Positions 10,401-16,844 of a DNA stretch of 64,000 bases are shown here, piece by piece. Source of the stretch: Saccharibacillus deserti (GTDB taxonomy: Bacteria; Bacillota; Bacilli; Paenibacillales; Paenibacillaceae); the NCBI RefSeq assembly GCF_013618475.1, contig NZ_JABJVN010000003.1:310001-374000 (forward strand), written 5' to 3'. Made by a program: the position numbers and the translations under genes. The notes under the pieces were generated by a model. That model was given only the letters and a program-made list of their open reading frames with translations, was not told the DNA's origin and ran no database searches. How positions within the stretch are numbered: position 1 is the stretch's first letter; the number at the start of each line of letters is the position of its first letter.

Positions 10401-10751
10401 GAGCCGGGAACCGAAGCCGGCAGCGCACCCGGCGAGAGCGCCGACCCGGCCGCAGGCACGCCGGCCGGTGAAGAACCGGGTTCCGGGCCGGAGTCCGGAA
10501 CCGATGCCGCCGGAGGAAATACCTCCGGCACCGAACCGGGAACCGGCACGGACGCGGCCGGTTCGGGCACCGATGCTTCGGCAGGCGAAGGCGCCGAAGC
10601 CGGAAACGGGTCCGCCTCCGAAGCGGCGGACCCCGGGAACTATCCGTACACGGCCGTGTACCGGATCGTGAGTGCGCTGGGTTCCCCGATCGAACAGGTG
10701 ACGGTCGACGGGGAGAGCTACGACATCCGCACGGATTCTGCGGCGGAATAA
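7500..10751 (+). CDS. GTPase-associated protein 1 (GAP1-like), membrane-anchored with low-complexity outer tail
   Basis: A 1083-residue protein starting with GTG. Residues 1-~150 (IGQQLYTRARSGIF and following) resemble the N-terminal domain of GTPase-associated protein 1, and ~150-765 is a long helical region. A single membrane segment follows (~776-798, LALLLMGLLALVIVGGG), and then an outer tail. Within the tail, about residues 885-1045 consist almost wholly of Gly, Thr, Glu, Ala, Pro, Asp and Ser, and a short folded-looking end (~1050-1083) closes the protein. The large soluble half should be cytoplasmic, where it can meet the GTPase encoded 3 bases upstream. The tail may cross the cell wall. 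A terminator at 10769 ends the operon. Family assignment rests on recalled sequence resemblance plus gene order. Confidence 0.75.
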   Translation: MSPFSSKPIGQQLYTRARSGIFRDTEGYDTIARTEGLDETFIKKTLHPLCAYDAPAELTASGVKEESAYPDSVHLVQLENGDVVLGRSLYKSIDFAGLRSTFFTHNYVIPSEKADSLASEYMNFLYADFASEAAEPPEGATDSSLLPELAALPMRSELPQPKTGPDKLDELGLDASSFKRLLLALMESMGGRRKVYVTLNAPVAESSARALRLLEVLYAALPPEFRRRLGFVTYSREPHSRKGVHLTFVEQGSMRPGDRNIEKDFLFDFSRGRIVNAAEGGSLQELADFLYEGLRDPQRLERFYAFADEALGSTPDALNSGRYLELSRLFRIEEGEEEPYEQDRRGILALLTAWVRRAGESRLKARMFDLLGGRFDRELDDLMAGRIPEPDLLRDIVAYFRVGGKGAGAAVLRYLLTLMPMVTRQKRKDGGMSYYAVIESDPELADMFFSTLIGNRQLASMLFEPYLDRKMESASDAAEVVRIVQKWSDDHPGLLNNDHFCDSSLRAMGSKLRRSGEPVSAVRGVVETLRGDGNPTAGLMDGTGEELMKHPLCVALADEAIQYLLDEWEWEKVTLQQVTGLGFLFEGESDEERKRKVRGPRGTDRYAALRAAYLWFTLERPDAGLLDGLGIRETDEVQKLGRRLLPAEIAAGRYGRLMPAFSRSLSGGGEDVDYRRLVDAVRINSSATGGREAVYRFFAWSALQEPYLQDGRLHPAYAAAIEHYFAAHDREAFRDKNKRRDHFDGAPAPLAAVYRKIQAQQASPLVRWMRRNRSLALLLMGLLALVIVGGGTVGVLYATGVLGGEEQTAQTPADPPEETVADTPGTGETVPGTDAGPAMLVIAPSNGQTVEFRFRTAEERDAFRPAKLELTLANTSRVVLDNPALEQGADPDPVEGSTGTEDPAAGEPADGTSGEAGQDAAGETGSGGTDNAGEEPTGTEAGTESGETTGEAAGQGTDPAAGDPAGTEPGTEAGSAPGESADPAAGTPAGEEPGSGPESGTDAAGGNTSGTEPGTGTDAAGSGTDASAGEGAEAGNGSASEAADPGNYPYTAVYRIVSALGSPIEQVTVDGESYDIRTDSAAE

Positions 10752-10768
10752 ATACAAGAACCAAGTGA

Positions 10769-10816
10769 AGACCCTTAGGCAAGCGGCGGAAGCCTGCATG
10801 CCTAAGGGTCTTTTTG
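10769..10816 (+). terminator. rho-independent terminator after the GAP1-like gene
   Basis: The 13-bp stem AGACCCTTAGGCA / TGCCTAAGGGTCT runs into TTTTTG. It marks the end of the GTPase operon and the edge of the AT-rich island. Confidence 0.92.
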
Positions 10817-10972
10817 TGCAGAATTTAGATATAACTCTGTATGAAATTGTTTATTTACCTTTTATTTGGCGTCATAAGCGAATTAAATAAAGAATAGGTA
10901 TAGAAGGAATTAATGAAGAAAAAAGACGGACTTAGAACTTTGCTTGTTTTATTTTGAATAATTCTCAGATTC
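10817..10972. other. AT-rich intergenic stretch
   Basis: Between the GAP1 terminator and the next promoter the sequence becomes strongly AT-rich, unlike the GC-rich genes before it. I see no gene, RNA or clear repeat here. It probably forms the left part of an acquired island. Confidence 0.5.
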
Positions 10973-11001
10973 TTTACTTGCTCAATAATCGATGCTAAAA
11001 T
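10973..11001 (+). promoter_or_regulatory. candidate sigma-A promoter of the Xre regulator
   Basis: TTTACT and TAAAAT are separated by 17 bases, 65 bases before the start codon at 11066. Confidence 0.5.
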
Positions 11002-11065
11002 CAAAGTACTTATAAATGTTCTGTAACTAAATTGAACATTTTTTATGAAGGGAAGATACTGAACG

Positions 11066-11842
11066 ATGTTTAATGAAGAAGCTCCAATAAAATCATATTC
11101 ATCCCATGTTCTTCAACATAGAAAAATAAAAAGTTGGACTCGTTCTGACTTGGCTTTCCACACCGGATATTCGACAAGCTACTTGGGCGGAATCGAGCGA
11201 GGCGAGCTGGAAACAACACTTCAGTTTGTCAGCATTACTTCGAAAGCTCTGGGTTTCTCCGAATACAGCAGTTTGGTCTCGTATTATAAATCAAACGGAT
11301 ATGCCAAATTAGGCGCAGAAGTATTCGGGAATGTATGGGATTATACACAGGTAATACAGCAGTTGAGTAGAGGCGAGTATTCTATTCATGCTTATTGGTC
11401 TGCCTCGGCAGATTATCGTGAATTTATTGCAGACTCGGAGGGATCGAGTAGAACTCGCTGGGAGTACAAAAAAGGAACGGTGATCGAAAGAAAGACCTCT
11501 GTTAGTTATGAACGAATGAGCGAGATATTTAACTCTTACTGGAATCCGATCTATAACGGCGCAACCTTGCAAGAAGCATTGGAAATTTGCGCAGCAACCG
11601 ATAAGCCTTTTTATCAGCTGTTTGCGGTTTGTTCGGGAAGGTATGGTATTTATGATCAAAATACGGTCCATATCGCGGCTACCTTAAACGCATATATTGA
11701 AGAACATAGAGAAGGTACAAAGCGGCAGCTGCAAGAAAAGCAAACCACTTACCAAATTATTGTAGAATCATTTGCTGAAAAAGCCTACTTAGAGGATTGC
11801 CTGAAGTTATATCGTGCACATCTGCGCTCTAAAACGGATTAA
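11066..11842 (+). CDS. Xre-family helix-turn-helix regulator with unknown C-terminal domain
   Basis: A 258-residue protein. Residues ~10-65 form a helix-turn-helix of the Xre type (VLQHRKIKSW, then GYSTSYLGGIERGE as the recognition region). Residues ~85-250 are mixed alpha/beta and unfamiliar to me; they could be a sensor domain. The gene is markedly AT-richer than its neighbours. The ATG at 11066 follows AAGGGAAG at a slightly long spacing. Its stop is 14 bases before a structured RNA, followed by a DUF3800 gene on the same strand, so it is the natural candidate to regulate that pair. The C-terminal domain could equally sense a ligand or peptide. Confidence 0.75.
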   Translation: MFNEEAPIKSYSSHVLQHRKIKSWTRSDLAFHTGYSTSYLGGIERGELETTLQFVSITSKALGFSEYSSLVSYYKSNGYAKLGAEVFGNVWDYTQVIQQLSRGEYSIHAYWSASADYREFIADSEGSSRTRWEYKKGTVIERKTSVSYERMSEIFNSYWNPIYNGATLQEALEICAATDKPFYQLFAVCSGRYGIYDQNTVHIAATLNAYIEEHREGTKRQLQEKQTTYQIIVESFAEKAYLEDCLKLYRAHLRSKTD

Positions 11843-11855
11843 AGACATAAAAAAA

Positions 11856-11943
11856 CAACCCAGCTCTGCCAGATGGTGGCGGAGAAAGGTTGATTTCTAA
11901 GTACTCACAAGCCTTGCACGATGGTGGCGAGGAAAATGAGTAC
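11856..11943 (+). ncRNA. twin-hairpin structured RNA upstream of DUF3800 gene
   Basis: Two units share one plan: an outer stem, a short internal loop (CAG or CAAG opposite AAA or AAAA), an inner stem, and a loop containing GATGGT. Unit 1 pairs CAACC (11856-11860) with GGTTG (11888-11892) and CTCTGCC (11864-11870) with GGCGGAG (11878-11884). Unit 2 pairs GTACTCA (11901-11907) with TGAGTAC (11937-11943) and CCTTGC (11912-11917) with GCGAGG (11927-11932). The outer stems have different sequences but keep pairing, which is strong evidence for a conserved structure rather than a simple repeat. Candidate structured RNAs next to DUF3800 genes (the DUF3800 motifs) have been reported by comparative genomics; whether this is one of those classes needs a covariance search. 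No U-rich terminator tail follows. Confidence 0.75.
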
Positions 11944-12047
11944 ACAAATTTGATTTTCTGCTTCTATTATAGCGTTAATTTGTAAGTTGAACAAGTTCGA
12001 TCCTTATTAAATTATTAGGTACCCTAATCAAGTCAGGAGACTAAGCT

Positions 12048-13040
12048 GTGACCTATCATATCTTTTTCGACGAATCGAATAAACTGGATCAGAAACGCGG
12101 AGGCTATTCCTATTACGGGGCGTTAGGGATCGATGAGTCTGTGCTGCAGCAGATTTCGGATGCATTGGAATCAATTATAGGCCCCGGGCAGGAGCTTCAT
12201 TTTGCGGAGTATAAGAATGATCGCAAATTCGAGAAATACTTTCGTTCAATTTTATTGACGATTGCCCAAGATATTCACGTCAATATCTTTTTGGTAAACA
12301 ACGAAGATGCCCAAAAAATGGGCGAAAGCATGGGGATCAACGATAAACAGTTAAGACAGTTTTTTTACGTGAAAATCCCGGAAAGACTTTTCTACGGCGT
12401 GACACGCAATTTGGCCGGAGGGGAACAAGTCCGTATTGCAGTGGACGAAAACAATGAGTATGAGACGCCGGAGATCAATTTGAATGAAAGTCTACACCGG
12501 CAGATGAATGCGCACTCCGCTTATCGAAAAAAAGGATATCGAATCGAGTCTGTCATTTCGCAAAAGTCGCACGAGTCTTTTTTGTTACAGATCATCGATG
12601 TTTTGATCGGGATGGTTGTATTCTTGATTGAAGAACAATACATAGATACCCCCTCAGCGCAAGAGCGTGATGTACGAAGAGTAAAAGGCGATTTAATTTA
12701 TCGAATCTTGCTGGAACCGGACATCACCGATCATCTTCAGTCCAAAATCAGACTCTATGAATGGAATACAAAGTCGCTCGAGCAAATTCTTCCGTTGAAC
12801 TTGGGGAATTACTTGTCTAAGTTCTTGGTCGACCAAACGCAACATGATTTATCGGAGATGCTCAAACTACAGCAAATCCGAATTATAAACCCTTATTTTA
12901 CGACCAAAGAATTAAGGGAAGCCATGGGATATTCCAACTCAAGATTAAAAACGATACAGGGCTATCTGGATCAGTTGAATGGAAAAAGCCGAAACCATTA
13001 TTATACAAGTGAGCAGCCGCCTTTTATCCCTTCTGAATAA
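12048..13040 (+). CDS. DUF3800 domain protein with C-terminal winged-helix-like segment
   Basis: A 330-residue protein. The N-terminus YHIFFDESN carries the Asp-Glu-Ser motif typical of DUF3800, and later acidic residues (VDENNEYETPE near 140, IIDVLIG near 185) fit its RNase H-like fold. A nuclease role is suspected for the family but not shown. The last ~60 residues (FTTKELREAMGYSNSRLKTIQGYLDQL) look like a winged helix, an unusual addition. GTG at 12048 is preceded by AGGAGA at good spacing. The gene is AT-rich like the preceding regulator and the RNA, so all three were probably acquired together. It ends at a terminator that also faces the convergent permease gene. Confidence 0.8.
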   Translation: MTYHIFFDESNKLDQKRGGYSYYGALGIDESVLQQISDALESIIGPGQELHFAEYKNDRKFEKYFRSILLTIAQDIHVNIFLVNNEDAQKMGESMGINDKQLRQFFYVKIPERLFYGVTRNLAGGEQVRIAVDENNEYETPEINLNESLHRQMNAHSAYRKKGYRIESVISQKSHESFLLQIIDVLIGMVVFLIEEQYIDTPSAQERDVRRVKGDLIYRILLEPDITDHLQSKIRLYEWNTKSLEQILPLNLGNYLSKFLVDQTQHDLSEMLKLQQIRIINPYFTTKELREAMGYSNSRLKTIQGYLDQLNGKSRNHYYTSEQPPFIPSE

Positions 13041-13085
13041 AAGCCGACGGATCGCCTCGAATACAGGCAAACCGCCGGCTTTTTC
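13039..13085. terminator. terminator between DUF3800 gene and convergent permease gene
   Basis: AAAGCCG...CGGCTTT arms with further pairing inside, followed by TTTTTC on the plus strand and A/T-rich on the other side, so it may serve both directions. Confidence 0.7.
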
Positions 13086-13091
13086 AATAGG

Positions 13092-13949
13092 TCACCCTTT
13101 CACAGCCCCCGCCACAACCCCTCTTACGATATACTTTTGCAGCAGGATAAACACCAGAATCGATGGCATCACCGCCATCACCATCGCCGTCATCGCGTAC
13201 TGCCAGTCCGATGTGTACTGACCCACAAAGGTATAGGCGGCGAGCGTCAGCGTCTTGGTCGCCGGCGAGCCGTTGACCATCAGCAGCGGGAGCAGGAAGT
13301 CGTTCCAGATCCACATGACGTCGATGATGATGATGGTGGTCGTCACGGACTTCAGCAGCGGGAAAATGACGGAGAAGAACAACCGGAAGCCGGAAGCTCC
13401 GTCGATCGTGGCGCTTTCGTCTATCTCGCGCGGGATGCCTTTGACGAAGCCGTGGTAGATGAAGATCGCGAGCGGCGCGCCGAACCCCCAGTACAGAATG
13501 CCGAGTCCCCAGGTGCTTTCGGACAGGTGCAGGGCTTTGGCCATCTGGAGCACGGTCAGCATGATCGATTGGAACGGAATCAGCATCGGGATAATGCAGA
13601 GCATGTACAGCACGCCGCTCATGCGCGAACGGCTGCGGGACATTTTGTAGGCGGCGATCGACGAGAACAGAATGATGCCGGCCAGCCCAATTCCGGTGAC
13701 GATCGTATTGTTGAGGAACAGCCGCGGATAGTCGACGGCTTTCCAGACGTAGGCGTAGTTGGCGGAGCTGAACGACTGCGGCAGGGCGATGACGTCGCTC
13801 ATGACTTCGGCGAAACTCTTGAACGAGTTGATGACGGTCAGAATCAGCGGATAGAGAAACAGCAGCGACAGCAGCACCATGCAGATTTCCAGCACCAGAC
13901 GGCCGGGACGGATACGCCGTTTGGGCACTGCGGATACGGATTTGGACAT
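13092..13949 (-). CDS. carbohydrate ABC transporter permease, CUT1 family, MalG-like
   Basis: A 285-residue inner-membrane protein with about six membrane segments, starting with a basic tail and LVLEICMVLLSLLFLYPL. The EAA loop that docks the ATPase is readable as EIDESATIDGASGFRLFFSVIFPL near residues 190-215. It pairs with the permease at 13951-14838 to import a sugar or oligosaccharide. I chose ATG at 13949, one base after the upstream permease stop, because a longer frame starting at 14006 would overlap that gene and has no ribosome site. No ATPase gene is in the cluster; CUT1 systems in this group often share MsmX elsewhere. Confidence 0.88.
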   Translation of the reverse strand: MSKSVSAVPKRRIRPGRLVLEICMVLLSLLFLYPLILTVINSFKSFAEVMSDVIALPQSFSSANYAYVWKAVDYPRLFLNNTIVTGIGLAGIILFSSIAAYKMSRSRSRMSGVLYMLCIIPMLIPFQSIMLTVLQMAKALHLSESTWGLGILYWGFGAPLAIFIYHGFVKGIPREIDESATIDGASGFRLFFSVIFPLLKSVTTTIIIIDVMWIWNDFLLPLLMVNGSPATKTLTLAAYTFVGQYTSDWQYAMTAMVMAVMPSILVFILLQKYIVRGVVAGAVKG

Positions 13950-13950
13950 C

Positions 13951-14838
13951 TCAGGCTTCGACCTCCCGGCGTTTGAAAATATAGAGCTGGACGAACGTGA
14001 TCGCAAGTACGGCGACGAACAGAATCAGTGCTTTGGCGGTGCCGTAACCGTACAGATTATTCTGGAATGTATCCCGGTAGATGTCGTAGGCGACGCTGTA
14101 CGTCGTGCCGCCGGGTCCGCCGGAGGTCAGCGAGAGGATCACGTCGAACACCTTGATCGCGTTGGTCAGCGCCATGAACACGGAGATGGTGATCGACGGG
14201 GCCAGCAGAGGCAGCGTGATGCTGAAGAATTTTCGGACGGCGCCCGCACCGTCGACGGTGGCGGCTTCTTTGAGGTCGTCCGGCACGGACTGCAGTCCGG
14301 CGATATAGATGACCATGTAGAAGCCGACGGACTGCCAGATCGAGACGCCGAGAATGGAGACGAAGGCCAGACCGGGTTCTCCGAGCCAACTGAGCGCAAA
14401 TACGGACCAGCCGGTGGAGTCGCCGAGCGATTCGAAGCCCTGCATGAAAATGAATTTCCAGATAAAGCCGACGATGACCAGACTCAGAATATACGGGACG
14501 AAAAAGGCGGCCCGCAGCCAGTTGGTCGAGCGCAGTCCCATGTCGAGAACCAGAGCCAGCGCAATCGCAAGTACGTTGACGAGCACAATATACAGAATCG
14601 TATACTTGAGCGTGAACAAGGCGGCATTCGTGAAATTGGCGTCGCCGGTCAGGATTTGGCGGAAGTTGTCCAGCCCGATGAAGGTCGGGTGCTTGGCGAT
14701 GCCGTTCCATTTGGTCATGGAGTAGCGTACAGTCAGCATAAACGGCACATAAAAAGCAAAAGCGATACAGATCAGGGCAGGCAGCGTAAACAGACCGAAC
14801 TCCAGCCGCTCCCCGCGTCTTCTTCCCAGTTTGAACAT
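13951..14838 (-). CDS. carbohydrate ABC transporter permease, CUT1 family, MalF-like
   Basis: A 295-residue membrane protein with about six segments. The first is LFTLPALICIAFAFYVPFML, and the EAA docking loop is LKEAATVDGAGAVRKFFSITLPLL near residue 200. It is the first gene of the two-permease minus-strand operon. Its ATG follows AAAGAGGTGCGCC. It diverges from a YesM/YesN-type two-component system at 15009, the usual regulator of such transporters. The extracellular binding protein is missing from the operon; the best candidate is at 24828-26135. Confidence 0.88.
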   Translation of the reverse strand: MFKLGRRRGERLEFGLFTLPALICIAFAFYVPFMLTVRYSMTKWNGIAKHPTFIGLDNFRQILTGDANFTNAALFTLKYTILYIVLVNVLAIALALVLDMGLRSTNWLRAAFFVPYILSLVIVGFIWKFIFMQGFESLGDSTGWSVFALSWLGEPGLAFVSILGVSIWQSVGFYMVIYIAGLQSVPDDLKEAATVDGAGAVRKFFSITLPLLAPSITISVFMALTNAIKVFDVILSLTSGGPGGTTYSVAYDIYRDTFQNNLYGYGTAKALILFVAVLAITFVQLYIFKRREVEA

Positions 14839-15008
14839 GGCGCACCTCTTTTTCGATAAACGGATTCTTTCACCCCGGGCCTCAAAACGGGACGTTTGCG
14901 GCTCTGCGCGAAAAGGTATGGATTTTCTCGATGTTTGTATTATAGAATGTCGATATTCCGGCCAGAATGGACGAAAGAAAACTCTTGAGGGTAAAAAGGT
15001 GAACCAAT

Positions 15009-16844
15009 ATGCAAACGCTTACTTCGAAAGGAAGAAAAACGGCCGGACGGCTGTGGAGACGCCTGACCGGCAGACTGGCGTACAAACTGTTCGTGCCGTT
15101 CACCACGATCGTGATTCTGGTCGTGGTGCTGCTGAGCGTGGTGTCCGATCAGAGGCTGCGCGGGGAAGCGGTGCGCCACAGCATCGACAGCGCCGCCAAC
15201 AATCTGCTGCTGGTTAACCGGAATGTGCAGGACTACATGGACGGGATTGCGCAGCTGACGCTGCCCCAGCTCCAGTACGATGATCTGATCCATGCCGTGC
15301 TGAATGAAGAAAACGACTACGGGTCGCGGATGTACCTGGAGAATTATCTGCGCCGGATGTTCTATTCGCGCAGCGATCTGGACGGGATGGAGCTGCATAT
15401 CGTCAAGACGAACAAGACCTATTCGGTGACGCGAGAAGCCTACAATGTGGTCATCCGGGCGGCTCCCGACAGCGGGACGGCGCGGTCGGACTGGTACAAG
15501 CGCCTGAAGGAGCAGCCGGACAACCAGCTGTACCGCTCGCTGCTGCAGCTTGAGCCCGGTCCGGCCGCAGCCGAAGGCGAAGGAGAACGGTTCCTCGCGT
15601 ATCACCGGGTGCTGCGCTCGATCGCATCGCGCCAGCCGCAGGCCGTGCTGACCGTATACGCCAATCCTTCCGGGCTGGACACGATCGTCCGGGACGCGCC
15701 GCTCGAACAAGGCGAACATCTGGCGCTGCTGAGTGCGGACGGCGATCCGTACTATACGGACGACCGAAGCTTCTACCGGCAGGCGGAAGCGGGAGGCCTG
15801 GTCGGCCGGTTCAAGCAGGCCGCTTCGGCGGGACCGGTGAACGGGGAACTTGGCCGGGAACGTTATCTGCTCATGGCGAACGTGTCGGAGCCGGGCGAGT
15901 GGACGCTGGCGAAGTCGATGCCGTACCGTCAGATCTACGAAGCGGCCGACCGGACCCGCCGCCTGAATATCCTGATCGGAGCGGGGTTCGTTCTGCTGTC
16001 GGCGGCCTTGGTCGCGCTGGCGTCCGGTGCGATTACCCGTCCGCTGGCCCGGCTCGCCCAGCGGATGAACCGCTTCAGCGGCGGGGATTTCGAGACGCTG
16101 GCGCCGGTTCGCGGCCACGACGAGATCGCGCATCTGACGCGCCATTTCAACGAGATGGTGCAGCGGACGAACGAGCTGATCAACGAACGCTACCGGATGA
16201 AACTGGTCGAGCAGAGCGCGATCCTCAAAGCGCTCGAAGCGGAACTGAATCCGCATTTTCTCTACAACGCGCTTCAGGCGATCTCGACGCAGGCGCTGCG
16301 GGGAGGGCGGCTGGATATCGCGGATATGGTCGACGATCTGGCCCAGTCGCTGCGCTACTGTATCGGAGGGAGCGACATTGTGTCCGCGGGCGACGAACTG
16401 CGGCATATCGAACGTTATCTGTCGCTGCAAAAAGCGCGGTTCGGCAGCCGCCTGCGCGTGGAATACGATTGGGACGAATCGCTGCGGCAGCTGCGTATTC
16501 CGAGGCTGTCCGTGCAGTCGCTGGTCGAAAATTCGATCAAGCATGCGCTGGAGCGGGTGAAAGACACGGTGACGATCACGATTGAGGCGAAGCAGACGGG
16601 GGAAGGAGCGTGCATCACGGTCAGCGACGACGGTCCGGGCATTGAGCCGGGGCGGCTGCGGGAAGTGCTGGATTCGCTGGAAAAGCCTTTTGCGGAGCGG
16701 GCGGGCGACCATATCGGTCTGCAGAATCTGCATGCGCGTCTGCGCATTCTGTACGGCGAACAGTCCACGCTTGCGATCGATACGGATGAAGGAGGAACGC
16801 GGCTGATGCTGAATATTCCGCAGGGAGGCGAAGAATATGTATAA
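15009..16844 (+). CDS. sensor histidine kinase, YesM-like
   Basis: A 611-residue membrane kinase. There is a first membrane segment at ~30-50, a large extracellular sensor part to ~315, and a second segment at ~318-342 (LIGAGFVLLSAALVAL). A HAMP linker follows (ITRPLARLAQRMNRFSGGDF), then a His-kinase domain with phospho-acceptor His416 in LNPHFLYNALQ. The ATPase domain has VENSIKHALE (N box), SDDGPGI (G1) and GIGL-like HIGLQNLHARL. The ATG at 15009 follows AAGGTG. The gene overlaps the response regulator by 8 bases and diverges from sugar permeases, so it most likely senses the imported sugar or its binding protein. Confidence 0.9.
   Translation: MQTLTSKGRKTAGRLWRRLTGRLAYKLFVPFTTIVILVVVLLSVVSDQRLRGEAVRHSIDSAANNLLLVNRNVQDYMDGIAQLTLPQLQYDDLIHAVLNEENDYGSRMYLENYLRRMFYSRSDLDGMELHIVKTNKTYSVTREAYNVVIRAAPDSGTARSDWYKRLKEQPDNQLYRSLLQLEPGPAAAEGEGERFLAYHRVLRSIASRQPQAVLTVYANPSGLDTIVRDAPLEQGEHLALLSADGDPYYTDDRSFYRQAEAGGLVGRFKQAASAGPVNGELGRERYLLMANVSEPGEWTLAKSMPYRQIYEAADRTRRLNILIGAGFVLLSAALVALASGAITRPLARLAQRMNRFSGGDFETLAPVRGHDEIAHLTRHFNEMVQRTNELINERYRMKLVEQSAILKALEAELNPHFLYNALQAISTQALRGGRLDIADMVDDLAQSLRYCIGGSDIVSAGDELRHIERYLSLQKARFGSRLRVEYDWDESLRQLRIPRLSVQSLVENSIKHALERVKDTVTITIEAKQTGEGACITVSDDGPGIEPGRLREVLDSLEKPFAERAGDHIGLQNLHARLRILYGEQSTLAIDTDEGGTRLMLNIPQGGEEYV

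Noticed and set aside
10200-10640. Repetitive Gly/Thr/Glu codons as a DNA repeat element
   Set aside because: The repetition follows the reading frame as low-complexity protein and is not an exact DNA repeat.
11856-11943. Type III toxin-antitoxin RNA repeat array
   Set aside because: Only two units occur, their stems differ in sequence, and the next gene is DUF3800, not a ToxN-like endoribonuclease; an antitoxin role remains possible but the class does not fit.
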